Source: Halohasta salina (GTDB lineage Archaea > Halobacteriota > Halobacteria > Halobacteriales > Haloferacaceae). Taken from it: a stretch of 64,000 bases of DNA. The notes under the pieces were generated by a model that saw only the letters and a program-made list of their open reading frames with translations, had not been told where the DNA came from and did no database searches. Below, one piece after another: positions 16,008 to 23,869 of the stretch. Made by a program: the position numbers and the translations under genes. How positions within the stretch are numbered: position 1 is the stretch's first letter; every line of letters begins with the position of its first letter. The stretch is taken from positions 62,001 through 126,000 of the forward strand of contig NZ_JAMZIE010000003.1 in assembly GCF_024178165.1 (NCBI RefSeq), given 5' to 3'.

Positions 16008-17990
16008 ATGTCGAGTGATTCTCCGGCGATCAAGGTGCTCTTCGCGGGCGAAGCGCTCCCCGAGGGGCCGACTGCGGCGGATCTCGCGGCCGACGACCGG
16101 TTCGTAGTCAGCCGGTCGCGGGACTTCCTCGATGCCCGCGACCACGCCACCGACACGCCCGTCGACTGCGTCGTCGCTACCCACTGTGAGGCGGGGTTCG
16201 ACGGAGTGGCCTTTCTCGAAGCCGTCCGTTCGGTCGACGCCGACCTCCCGGTCGTGGTGCTGGCGTCGTCGGTCGACGCGGAGTTGACCCGCCGGCTGGT
16301 CGCCGCCGACGCCAGCGCTTTCGTCGTGGCCGCGGCGGCCGACGCCCACGAGGCGGTCGTCGAGGCCATCGAAGCACACGTCGACGCCGCCCGCAAGCGG
16401 AGCGATCGGCTGCCCATCTCGGACCTCTCGGTCGAGGCCGAGCGCCGACTGAAGGAGCGTGCTCTCGACGAGGCCCCGATCGGGATCACCATCGCCGACG
16501 CGACGGCCCCCGACATCCCGTCGATCTACATGAACGCCGCCTTCGAGGACGTGACGGGCTACCCGCCGGCCGAAGCCGTCGGCGTCAACCACCGCTTTCT
16601 GCAGGGTCCCGAAACCGACCACGAGCAGTCGGCCGAACTCGCCGCGGGGATCGACGCCGAACGCGACACCGAGGTCGTTTTGCGGAACTACCGGCGCGAC
16701 GGGACGCCCTTCTGGAACCAGGTCCGGGTCAGCCCCATCTACGACGACGACGGCGAGGTCTCTCACTACGTCGGTTTTCAGATGGACGTCACCGACCGCG
16801 AGCGCGCCCAGCGAGAACTCCGGGCCGAACGCGAGTCGCTGAACCGACTGCTCGATCGGGTCGAGGGGTTGTTGAACGACGTCACCGATCTGCTGGTCCG
16901 GGGGGAGTCCCGGACCGAGACCGAGCGGCTGTTGGTCGAGCGGGCCGCCGAGACCTACCTCGCGGCGTGGCTCGGCCGCTACGATGCGGCCGACGAGCGG
17001 CTCACCGTCTCCCAACAGGCCGGCGACCGGGTCGTCGACGCCGATCCGATCGCCCTCGACGCCGACGACCCGGCCCTCGAACCTCTCCAGGAAGCCGTCG
17101 CAGACACCGAACCCCAGGTCGTCACCGAGGACGACCGGCTCCACGATCTCGCCGCCGACGAGGTCTGTGTGCTCGTCCCGCTGGCCTACCGCTCGACGAC
17201 CTACGGGGTGTTGGGTATCGTCGCCCACGCGGACAGCTTCGACGACCGCGAGCGGGTGTTGCTCGGCTCGCTGGGCCGGAGCGTCGGCACCTCGATCAAC
17301 TACACGCTGACCAAACGGACGATCACGACCGACACCGTGCTCACCATCGGGGTCGAACTGTTCGACGACGACCTGTTTTTCGTCCAACTCGCGGCGGCTC
17401 TGGACCTCCAGTTCGACTACGAGACGATCGTCTCCAACGAGCGGGACCCCGGGGTGCTCGCGCTGGTCAGCACCCAGTGTGCGGACGCCGACGCCGTCGT
17501 CGACCGCGCCGTGGAGTACGACGGTGTCGCGGCCGCCGAGGTGATCGCCGACACCGACGACCGGGCGGTCCTCCAGTTCCGGCTGACCGACTCGCCGCTG
17601 GTCGACGTGCTCGCGGAGTTCGGGAGCCGGCTGACCGAACTCCACGCCGACAGCAACCGGCTGGCCGTGGAGTTCTGTGTCGGCACCGAGGAGGCCGCCC
17701 AGTCGGTGCTGGGGGCCCTCCGGGAGACCTACGACCGCGTCGACCTCGTGGCCTACCACGAGAGCGATCCCCAACAGACCTCCTCGGGGTTCCGCGAGGA
17801 GCTACGGAGCCAACTGACCGACCGCCAGCTCACCGCCCTGAAAAAGGCCTACGTCAGCGGCTACTTCGAGTGGCCCCGCCGCGTCGAGGGCAAACAGCTC
17901 GCCGCGTCGATGGACATCGTCCCCTCGACGTACCACCAGCACCTCCAGTCGGCCAAACGGAAGCTCGTTGCGGCCTTCTTCGACGAGTAG
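16008..17990 (+). CDS. bat: bacterio-opsin activator Bat
   Basis: 660 aa from the ATG at 16008. The layout is: pseudo-receiver (about 5-125, no phosphoacceptor Asp), PAS/LOV-like domain (about 148-265), GAF domain (about 290-440), bacterio-opsin-activator domain, and C-terminal HTH_10 (LTDRQLTALKKAYVSGYFEWPR and STYHQHLQSAKRKLVAAFF). This is the Bat architecture, the activator that binds the UAS of bop and carotenoid genes under low oxygen and light. In the LOV-like motif the photoactive cysteine of NCRFLQ is replaced: here it reads NHRFLQ with H195, while the flavin-contact segments NYRRDGTPFWN and YVGFQMDVT remain. It overlaps nothing and meets the SRPBCC gene tail to tail. Confidence 0.92.
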   Translation: MSSDSPAIKVLFAGEALPEGPTAADLAADDRFVVSRSRDFLDARDHATDTPVDCVVATHCEAGFDGVAFLEAVRSVDADLPVVVLASSVDAELTRRLVAADASAFVVAAAADAHEAVVEAIEAHVDAARKRSDRLPISDLSVEAERRLKERALDEAPIGITIADATAPDIPSIYMNAAFEDVTGYPPAEAVGVNHRFLQGPETDHEQSAELAAGIDAERDTEVVLRNYRRDGTPFWNQVRVSPIYDDDGEVSHYVGFQMDVTDRERAQRELRAERESLNRLLDRVEGLLNDVTDLLVRGESRTETERLLVERAAETYLAAWLGRYDAADERLTVSQQAGDRVVDADPIALDADDPALEPLQEAVADTEPQVVTEDDRLHDLAADEVCVLVPLAYRSTTYGVLGIVAHADSFDDRERVLLGSLGRSVGTSINYTLTKRTITTDTVLTIGVELFDDDLFFVQLAAALDLQFDYETIVSNERDPGVLALVSTQCADADAVVDRAVEYDGVAAAEVIADTDDRAVLQFRLTDSPLVDVLAEFGSRLTELHADSNRLAVEFCVGTEEAAQSVLGALRETYDRVDLVAYHESDPQQTSSGFREELRSQLTDRQLTALKKAYVSGYFEWPRRVEGKQLAASMDIVPSTYHQHLQSAKRKLVAAFFDE

Positions 17991-17993
17991 CGG

Positions 17994-18425
17994 TCAGTTC
18001 TCCATGAACGTCTTGAGGTTCTCGACGGTCGCCTCGGCCTCCCGACGGTTGTACGCCTCGGCGATCGGCGCGAGGACGGTCTCGATGACGGTATCCGGGA
18101 GGCTGTACTCCGCTTCGTAGTGGAGTTCGGTCGACCCGTCGTCGCCGTCGAGGTCGTAGCTGATCGTCCCGTCGATCGCCCCCGAGAGCCGCTGGACGAG
18201 CCGGGACCCCGGCGAGCGGTCGACGTCCTCGACCGAGCCGGCGAGGGTGACTCCCGCGAGCTTGTAGCGGTAGTCGGCGCGTTTCCCGCCCTCGGGCAGC
18301 GCCGTCACGTCGGTGACGTCGACCAATCCGGGCGTGATCTTCACGTGGTTCCGCGGGTCGTCGAGGAACGAAAACACCTCCGCTGGCGGTGCGTCGATGC
18401 TGGCGTGGTGGGTGACGGTGAACAT
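17994..18425 (-). CDS. SRPBCC (START-like) ligand-binding family protein
   Basis: 143 aa. It begins FTVTHHASIDAPPAEVFSFLDDP and contains the GGKRADYRYKLAGV strand and a long C-terminal helix, the polyketide-cyclase/SRPBCC helix-grip fold. Such proteins carry a hydrophobic cavity. Lying inside the opsin island, between bat and the AAA ATPase, it could bind a carotenoid, retinal or lipid, but that is inference from position. The ATG at 18423-18425 is next to the left arm of a 9-bp inverted repeat. Confidence 0.75.
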   Translation of the reverse strand: MFTVTHHASIDAPPAEVFSFLDDPRNHVKITPGLVDVTDVTALPEGGKRADYRYKLAGVTLAGSVEDVDRSPGSRLVQRLSGAIDGTISYDLDGDDGSTELHYEAEYSLPDTVIETVLAPIAEAYNRREAEATVENLKTFMEN

Positions 18426-18426
18426 A

Positions 18427-18506
18427 GGCCCAATCGGGTTGACGTTCGGTCCCCGCCCGGATAACTCCGGAGCCGAATCTGTGTGGCACGCCCCACTGAT
18501 TGGGCC
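18427..18506. repeat. inverted repeat GGCCCAATC/GATTGGGCC in the divergent SRPBCC-AAA promoter region
   Basis: The arms at 18427-18435 and 18498-18506 are perfect 9-bp inverted copies 62 nt apart. One arm abuts the SRPBCC start codon and the other overlaps the UAS-like element of the AAA gene. It may be a paired operator. Confidence 0.4.
18490..18504 (+). promoter_or_regulatory. Bat UAS-like element of the AAA ATPase gene
   Basis: GCCCCACTGATTGGG differs from the UAS consensus only at the first position (G for A). Its near end is 49 nt before the ATG, about 10 nt farther than in bop, which would fit a short leader. Confidence 0.5.
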
Positions 18507-18552
18507 CGCTGTTTTGGGTGCTCGGCCCGTTTGTCTCCCTACCAACGCCCCT

Positions 18553-20622
18553 ATGACGACTCGACTCACCCTCGCCGACCCCGACCGCAACGGCCTGTCG
18601 GTGAGCACCGACGCCGTCCGGCTCTCCCCCGGTGCCCGGCGCGCAGTTGGCGCCGACGTCGGCGATCCGGTCGCCGTCGAGGGCGGCGCGCGAACCGTCG
18701 CCGTCGTCGGCGACGACGCCCCCCAACTGCCGGACGGCGTGGTTCTCGCCGGCGATACCGTCCGCCGGAACGCCGAGTCGACCGTCGGCGCGTCGGTGAC
18801 CGTCGCGGCCGTCGAGCCGGTCGCCGCCCGATCGGTGACCGTCGCCCCGACCAATTCGGTCTCGCTTTCGGGCGACAGCGAGGCCCTCTCGCGGGCGCTG
18901 GCGGGCCGCCCCCTCTCGGTCGGCGACCGTATCGGCGTCGACCTCTTCGGCGGCAGCCTCGACGTCCGGCTGACGGTCGTCGACCTCGACCCCGACGGCC
19001 CGGCTGTCGTCACCGACGAGACGACCGTCTCGATCCGCCCGGCCGACCCCACGGGGGTCGACGGGGCGGTCCCGGCGGTCCCTCCCGACGGGGTTGGCGG
19101 TCTCGACGAGCCACGGGCGGCCCTCCAGCGGCTGGTCGCCCGGCCGCTGGCGGATCCCGAGGGGTACGCCGCCGTCGGTGCGCGACCGCCCGCGGGGGTA
19201 CTGCTCGCCGGCCCCTCCGGGGTGGGGAAGACGCGGCTCCTCGGCGCGGTCGCGGCCGACGCCGGGCTCCCGATTCACGAGGTCCCGCCGAACGACTGCG
19301 GGAGCCGGGAGTCGCTGGCGGCTGTCCTCCGGGCGGCCGACGACGACGCCCCAGCGATCCTCCTGATCGAGCGCCTCGAAACGGTCGCCCCTTCCTCCGA
19401 CGAGGGAGCCTCCTCGGCGGTCGCGTGGCTGCTCGATCGGGTCCGCGACCGCGATGACCTCGTGGTCGTCGGCGAGGCTTCCAGCGCCGACGCGGTCGAC
19501 CCCGCGTTGCGTCGCGGCGGCCGTTTCGACAGCGAGGTTCGGGTCGATGTCCCCGACCGGGCGGCCCGCCGCGAGGTGTTGGCGGTCCACGCTGCCGACC
19601 TTCCATTGGCTGACGACGCCGACCTCGACTGGCTGGCGGCCCGCACCCACGGCTACACCGGCGCGGACCTCGAAGCCGTGGTGGTCGAGGCCGCGACGCG
19701 GGCGGTCGACCGGGCCGGCGACGGGCCGGCGACGGTCGGCCGCGCGGAGTTCGATGCGGCCGTCGAGGCGGTCGGTCCGTCGGCGCTCCGCGAGACGGTG
19801 GTCGAACGCCCGTCGGTCTCCTACGAGGAGATCGGCGGCCTCGATGAGGCGATCGAGACGGTCGTCCGGACCGTCGAGTGGCCGCTCCGCTACCCCGAAC
19901 TCTTCGAGCGACTCTCCATTACGCCGCCGACCGGCGTCCTGCTGTCGGGGCCGCCGGGCACTGGCAAGACGCTGCTGGCGAAGGCGGTCGCCACCTCCAC
20001 GGCGGCGAACTTCCTGTCGGTCGACGGCCCCGAGTTGATGAACCGCTACGTCGGCGAGAGCGAACGCGGCGTCCGGGAGCTGTTCGACCGGGCCCGACGC
20101 AGCGCTCCCGCGGTCGTCTTCCTCGACGAGCTGGACGCGCTGGCCCCCGCCCGTGGCTCGACCGACACGGGTGCCGCCGAGCGGGTCGTCTCCCAGCTGT
20201 TGACCGAACTCGACGGTCTGTCGGCCCGCGGCGAGGTGGCGGTGCTCGCGGCGACCAACCGACCCGACGCGATCGATCCGGCGTTGTTGCGCCCCGGCCG
20301 CATCGAGAGACAGGTCGCCGTGCCGCTGCCCGACCGGGCGGCCCGCCGGGAGATCCTCGCCATCCACCTCGCCGACGTCCCGACCGCCGGCGTCGACCTC
20401 GATGCGCTGGCCGCCGCGACCGCCGGCTACACCGGCAGTGATCTCGCGGGCGTCGTCCGCGAGGCCGGCCTGCTGGCGATGGGCGAGGCCCTCGGCACCG
20501 ACCGCCCGACGGCTGCCACCGACGAGCCGGTCGTCGAACACCGCCACCTCCGGGCGGCAGTGGAGGCGAGCCGGCCGTCGGTCGACGACCGCGCCGACGA
20601 CTTCGAGTGGCAGGATCCCTGA
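18553..20622 (+). CDS. CDC48/VAT-like double AAA ATPase with a degenerate first ATPase domain
   Basis: 689 aa. The N-terminal double-psi barrel-like region (about 1-165) is that of CDC48. D1 (about 180-400) keeps Walker A (GPSGVGKT, 220-227), but Walker B reads ILLIERLE instead of the usual IDE, so both acidic residues are altered at E273-R274, and sensor 1 reads VVVGEASS, not GATN. D2 (about 425-620) is intact: [35 protein letters not shown]. So D1 probably binds but does not hydrolyse ATP. CDC48 proteins unfold proteins for the proteasome. Its place in the opsin island and the UAS-like element suggest an opsin-linked quality-control role, which is inference. Confidence 0.87.
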   Translation: MTTRLTLADPDRNGLSVSTDAVRLSPGARRAVGADVGDPVAVEGGARTVAVVGDDAPQLPDGVVLAGDTVRRNAESTVGASVTVAAVEPVAARSVTVAPTNSVSLSGDSEALSRALAGRPLSVGDRIGVDLFGGSLDVRLTVVDLDPDGPAVVTDETTVSIRPADPTGVDGAVPAVPPDGVGGLDEPRAALQRLVARPLADPEGYAAVGARPPAGVLLAGPSGVGKTRLLGAVAADAGLPIHEVPPNDCGSRESLAAVLRAADDDAPAILLIERLETVAPSSDEGASSAVAWLLDRVRDRDDLVVVGEASSADAVDPALRRGGRFDSEVRVDVPDRAARREVLAVHAADLPLADDADLDWLAARTHGYTGADLEAVVVEAATRAVDRAGDGPATVGRAEFDAAVEAVGPSALRETVVERPSVSYEEIGGLDEAIETVVRTVEWPLRYPELFERLSITPPTGVLLSGPPGTGKTLLAKAVATSTAANFLSVDGPELMNRYVGESERGVRELFDRARRSAPAVVFLDELDALAPARGSTDTGAAERVVSQLLTELDGLSARGEVAVLAATNRPDAIDPALLRPGRIERQVAVPLPDRAARREILAIHLADVPTAGVDLDALAAATAGYTGSDLAGVVREAGLLAMGEALGTDRPTAATDEPVVEHRHLRAAVEASRPSVDDRADDFEWQDP

Positions 20623-20709
20623 GAGACGGGTACGGTTGACGAGGTCCTATCGGCCGATGACCAGTTGGTTCGGTATCGGGTTGATATCCCCCCGGCTCCG
20701 AGACGCACC

Positions 20710-20877
20710 ATGGATCGAGACACCCTCGTTTTCGCCGTTCACCTCGTCGTCGCCCTCGGGTTGGCGACGTTCGGTGCCTACCGGATCTCCCTCGGTGCAC
20801 CCGTCGCTGGCGGGCTCAACATCGTGATGGCGGCCGCGATCGTCGCCGTCGGTCGCTACGTCAGTCGGCTCGCCTGA
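20710..20877 (+). CDS. two-helix mini membrane protein, unknown
   Basis: 55 aa, with two hydrophobic helices (LVFAVHLVVALGLATFGAYR and GGLNIVMAAAIVAVGRYVS) joined by a short loop. The start ATG is at 20710. It follows the AAA gene by 87 nt, and its last 22 nt overlap the 3' end of the opsin gene on the other strand. No family is recognised. Candidate roles are opsin-associated small subunit or unrelated; neither is shown by sequence. Confidence 0.6.
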   Translation: MDRDTLVFAVHLVVALGLATFGAYRISLGAPVAGGLNIVMAAAIVAVGRYVSRLA

Positions 20878-21629
20878 TCGCCCGCTCCCGGTGCCGGCGC
20901 CGCCCCCCGGTCGGAAACCGCCGGGCTCCGGAGCAACACGAGCGCGAAGCCGATCGTCGCCAGCAGATCGAGGGCGACGAACCCCGCCGTCGCGGCCGTC
21001 GGCGACACCACGCCCGCGCCACCGGGACCGGCAATCCACCACAGCGGATAGCCAACCCAGCAGACGCCGAGCAGCGTCGCCAGCCTGTCGACGGTCGCGG
21101 TCGTCTCGGTAGCGAGGCCGCGCGTATCGGCGCGTAGCCCCACGCCGAGGAAGTAGCCGACGCCGCCCACAGCCAGCGTGGCGATCCCCACCCAGACGTA
21201 CCGGTAGCCCCCCAGCACCGGTCCCGTCGACACGATCCCCGTGACGACCACGAAGACGGTGGTGGCGACCGCACTCGCCAGCGTTTCCCGGTCGACCCCC
21301 GCGACCGAGCCGAGGGCAGCTACTAGCAGCGGCATCGTCACCAGCCAGTCGACGTACCGCGCCCAGTAGAGGGTCACCGCCTCCCCATCGGGTACGGCCA
21401 CGTCGACGGTTCCGACGCCGGACAGCAACAGGGCGTATGCCCCGACGCTGGTCGCCGAGACGACGGCCACGAGCGCGTGGCTCCGCCTGGTTCGGCGGTC
21501 CTCGCTGCCCGCCGCGCGCGCTGCCACGAGCAGCGACGCGAGGCCGAACACCACCGCGCCGCCGACGAGCCAGCCCGCTGCCGGTCGACCGCCGAGCGTC
21601 GCCCCGACTGCTGCCAGTAGTGCCCCCAT
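20856..21629 (-). CDS. microbial opsin homologue lacking the retinal-binding lysine
   Basis: 257 aa, seven helices, clearly related to bop. Conserved with bacteriorhodopsin are R91 (R82), D94 (D85), W95 (W86), T98 (T89), W191 (W182), Y194-P195 (Y185-P186), W198 (W189) and D221 (D212) in YWARYVDWLVTMP, WVGYP and ALDLLATIGFAL. The helix G lysine (K216) is T225, codon ACG, one base from AAG. D96 is A105, and the E194/E204 release group is absent. It cannot form the normal Schiff base, so it is not a standard pump. The frame is open and codon use matches its neighbours, and a good Bat UAS sits 39 nt upstream, so it looks functional rather than decaying. Possible roles: non-covalent chromophore carrier, partner of Bop, or chaperone. 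Confidence 0.9.
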   Translation of the reverse strand: MGALLAAVGATLGGRPAAGWLVGGAVVFGLASLLVAARAAGSEDRRTRRSHALVAVVSATSVGAYALLLSGVGTVDVAVPDGEAVTLYWARYVDWLVTMPLLVAALGSVAGVDRETLASAVATTVFVVVTGIVSTGPVLGGYRYVWVGIATLAVGGVGYFLGVGLRADTRGLATETTATVDRLATLLGVCWVGYPLWWIAGPGGAGVVSPTAATAGFVALDLLATIGFALVLLRSPAVSDRGAAPAPGAGDQASRLT

Positions 21630-21667
21630 ACGTGCATTCTACGGGTTGTGACGTGTTATCACCGCCA

Positions 21668-21682
21668 CCAAACTCATGGGGT
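21668..21682 (-). promoter_or_regulatory. Bat-type upstream activating sequence of the lysine-less opsin
   Basis: Read on the minus strand it is ACCCCATGAGTTTGG, fitting ACC-N7-TT-N-GG exactly. Its near end is 39 nt from the start codon, the same geometry as bop (40) and brp (38). Confidence 0.72.
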
Positions 21683-21836
21683 TGGTTTTAGTCGTCGACC
21701 GCTCTGTGCCGTCCCGTTCACGCCGGCCCGACGCCTGCCACGGGGGCGGCGAACCGCTGGTCATCAGTCACGGGCCCTGTGAGGGCGAACTAGCTGGGGT
21801 CGGCATTGATACCCCCGAAGAAACGTATCACTGGCT

Positions 21837-22169
21837 ATGACTGACGAGGACACGTCGACCGACGCCGACACTAAAACCGACACCGACGCCGACACCGATG
21901 CCGAGACGGCCGAGGACGTCGTCGTCGACCTCGACTCGGCGGCGGCCTACGACCAACGCGTCGACGAACTTCAGGAGACCGTCGAACAGCAGGCCGAGCG
22001 GATCGACGAACTGGAGGACCTCCTGTTGGACCTCTCGGTCCGGGCGGCCGACGACCGCGGGATGGGGGTCTGTCCGGAGTGTCACGGCCCCGTCGAGAAA
22101 GTTCGCCGATGGTTCGGCCCGACGACCATCGAGTGTCGTCGCTGCGGGGAGACCTTCCACGAGTACTAA
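21837..22169 (+). CDS. coiled-coil zinc-ribbon protein, unknown
   Basis: 110 aa. The first 30 residues are a DTDAD-type acidic repeat. About 40-65 is a predicted coiled coil (VDELQETVEQQAERIDELED). The C-terminus is a zinc ribbon with CPECH and CRRCG. This pattern suggests a small oligomeric nucleic-acid or protein-binding factor. It sits between the lysine-less opsin (divergent) and crtY (same strand, 134 nt downstream). A ten-codon-range spacing to crtY is not seen, so crtY may have its own promoter. Confidence 0.65.
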   Translation: MTDEDTSTDADTKTDTDADTDAETAEDVVVDLDSAAAYDQRVDELQETVEQQAERIDELEDLLLDLSVRAADDRGMGVCPECHGPVEKVRRWFGPTTIECRRCGETFHEY

Positions 22170-22183
22170 CCGAACTGTGTTGG
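22169..22183 (+). promoter_or_regulatory. weak Bat UAS-like sequence upstream of crtY
   Basis: ACCGAACTGTGTTGG matches ACC, ACT and the GG of the UAS, with one mismatch in the TT pair. It starts in the stop codon of the zinc-ribbon gene. It is 121 nt from the crtY start, unlike the 38-40 nt of the clear cases, so it would need a leader of about 80 nt. Confidence 0.3.
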
Positions 22184-22303
22184 TATCGGTTTGAGACCGC
22201 TGGCGACCGTCGATACACCCGTCGTGAACCGAATCCACGCCGGGTCGTCGAGGGCTATCGAGCCGTCGGGAGCCACCGGACTACCGGCGGCTCTCGGGGG
22301 TGA

Positions 22304-23131
22304 GTGTCCGTGATCGACCTCTCCCAGCTGGTCGCGGCCGTCTCCGGGACGTATCTCGCCTACCTCGCGGCCACCGTCGGCGTCCCGCTGGTCGTCCTTG
22401 GCGCGGCCGCGTGGGGCCGTGGCAGCCTCGGGACTTGGGTCGACGCGCTGGGGGTCGTCGCACTCATGGCGATCGCCTTTTCGTACACCTACGTCTGGGA
22501 TGGCACCCTCATCGAGCAGGGTGTCTGGTGGTATGGCGAGGGGGTCGTAACCGGGCGCGTCTGGGTTATCCCGTTCGGCGAACTCGCCTTCTTCCTCGTC
22601 CAGACCGCCCTTGCCGGCGTCTGGCTCCTGTTCCTCGACCCCTCGGTCGACCCCGACCGACCCACGACCGTCCGGTCCCGACCGGCCGGCCTCCTCGCCG
22701 TCGCCGCCCTCGAACTCGCGGGGTTCGGGCTGTACGTTACCACTGCCGGCCACTATCTCGGGGCGGTCCTCGTGTGGGGCGCGCCGATCCTCGGCTTCCT
22801 GTGGTTTCTCGGCGGCCCCGTCATCTGGCGGGTACGCCGTACCGTCGCGGCCGCCATCGTAGTCCCCACGGTCTATCTCTGGGTCGTCGACCGCCTCGCT
22901 ATCGGGCTCGGTCTCTGGTCGATCTCGTCGACCCACACCACCGGTCTCGCGGTCGCCGGCCTCCCGATCGAGGAGATGGTATTTTTCCTCGTGACGAACA
23001 CGCTCGTCGTCTTCGGGCTGACACTCTACCTGTGGGTCGTCGCCCGCACCGAGCGGCGGTCACTGGCCGCGAGCCTGCGTGGGCTACTGCCCCGCGGCGG
23101 TGTCGGCACACCGCCTGCCGGCCGGGAGTAG
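22304..23131 (+). CDS. crtY: lycopene beta-cyclase, CrtYcd-fusion type
   Basis: 275 aa membrane protein with seven hydrophobic helices. It shows the two homologous halves of heterodimeric-type cyclases, each with its signature: PFGELAFFLVQT (about residues 89-100) and PIEEMVFFLVTNTLV (about 225-239). It cyclises lycopene to beta-carotene, the substrate of Brp. Start is GTG at 22304 directly after an in-frame TGA; a second GTG at 22310 is possible. It closes the retinal pathway of the island; phytoene synthase (crtB) is not in the window. Confidence 0.92.
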   Translation: MSVIDLSQLVAAVSGTYLAYLAATVGVPLVVLGAAAWGRGSLGTWVDALGVVALMAIAFSYTYVWDGTLIEQGVWWYGEGVVTGRVWVIPFGELAFFLVQTALAGVWLLFLDPSVDPDRPTTVRSRPAGLLAVAALELAGFGLYVTTAGHYLGAVLVWGAPILGFLWFLGGPVIWRVRRTVAAAIVVPTVYLWVVDRLAIGLGLWSISSTHTTGLAVAGLPIEEMVFFLVTNTLVVFGLTLYLWVVARTERRSLAASLRGLLPRGGVGTPPAGRE

Positions 23132-23143
23132 CCACCGACTACT
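23127..23143. repeat. dispersed 3'-end palindrome, copy 5
   Basis: AGTAG-7 nt (CCACCGA)-CTACT. It contains the crtY stop codon and lies 3 nt from the converging stop of the next gene. Confidence 0.5.
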
Positions 23144-23145
23144 TA

Positions 23146-23598
23146 TTAGTCGTCAGTGTGCGTGGGCCGCTCGCGGCTGCCAGCGAGCCACTTCTGGCTG
23201 AAGTTGACGCCGCACGAACAGTGGGCGTAGGCGTGGATCACGTCGCCTTCCTCGTAGAGGCCACCGACCTCCTCGTTTTGGGCCTCGGCAAACGAGAGGA
23301 CGAACTCGATGGTGTGCTCGGCGCCGTCGCCGTCGGCCGGACAGACGCCGCCGTCGAGTGCTGCCTCGATCTCGCCGTCCCGGTCCATCGCCTCCTTGGC
23401 GAACTCCATCGCGCCGATGCCGGTCGCCTGTTGGAACGCGTTGCGTCCCGCCTCGCCGGGCACGACCAGCACGATGCCGGTGTCGACTGCCGTGCCCGCG
23501 TCCCCGAGGCTGTGGTCGTCGCCGAGCAGTCCGTCGTCGATGTAGATCGCCACGTCGTCGAGTCGCTCGCCAGCAAGAAATGCCTGTAGCTTCTCCAT
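23146..23598 (-). CDS. conserved haloarchaeal protein, DUF5807-like
   Basis: 150 aa, acidic. Conserved-looking segments are LAGERLDDVAIYIDDGLLGD, a glycine-rich VVPGEAGRNAFQQATG and a C-terminal HAYAHCSCGVNFSQKWLAGS, where CSC may bind a metal. I recognise it as the haloarchaeal DUF5807 type with moderate certainty. Function unknown. Upstream is the AT-rich archaellin promoter region, from which it is divergent. Confidence 0.68.
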   Translation of the reverse strand: MEKLQAFLAGERLDDVAIYIDDGLLGDDHSLGDAGTAVDTGIVLVVPGEAGRNAFQQATGIGAMEFAKEAMDRDGEIEAALDGGVCPADGDGAEHTIEFVLSFAEAQNEEVGGLYEEGDVIHAYAHCSCGVNFSQKWLAGSRERPTHTDD

Positions 23599-23869
23599 GC
23601 GTCGGCTCCGACCGCCGTCCGTATCAGTCGTTTGGAATCGGCCGCGACTGCTCGGCTGTCGTGTGAGTGAGCTCCTCCGGATCGGTGTGTCGACGGTCCC
23701 TATACTGAACCCGACCGACTACTATTCGAAAGATAGAAAATTTCACATCATCAAATGACTAACTCCTGCTGTTATCAGAATCAATAAAGAGGCTGTAACA
23801 CTTATATGACCATTCCGTCACGTAATATTTACTGTCTGTAAATCAGTCATACAGACTATACCCACACAC
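23599..23869. promoter_or_regulatory. AT-rich divergent region upstream of the archaellin gene
   Basis: No gene is seen. CACTTATATGA (23797-23807) and AATATTTAC (23824-23832) are TATA-like. The second is followed by a perfect inverted repeat ATTTAC-5 nt-GTAAAT (23827-23832 and 23838-23843), a possible operator over the archaellin promoter. The local base composition is far more AT-rich than the surroundings. Confidence 0.45.

Noticed and set aside
17854-20547. A 2.7-kb open frame on the minus strand opposite the AAA ATPase.
   Set aside because: It is the antisense shadow of a high-GC gene: composition is Arg/Gly/Asp-rich without any domain, while the plus strand has a complete AAA protein.
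21676-21840. A 54-codon plus-strand frame that ends ATGA over the start of the zinc-ribbon gene.
   Set aside because: Its start lies inside the activating sequence of the lysine-less opsin and its third-position GC is only about two thirds, below that of neighbouring genes. Translational coupling is possible but not supported.
22300-23589. A 429-codon plus-strand frame across crtY and the DUF5807-like gene.
   Set aside because: It reads Arg/Pro-rich shadow sequence in another frame of crtY and then antisense to the next gene.
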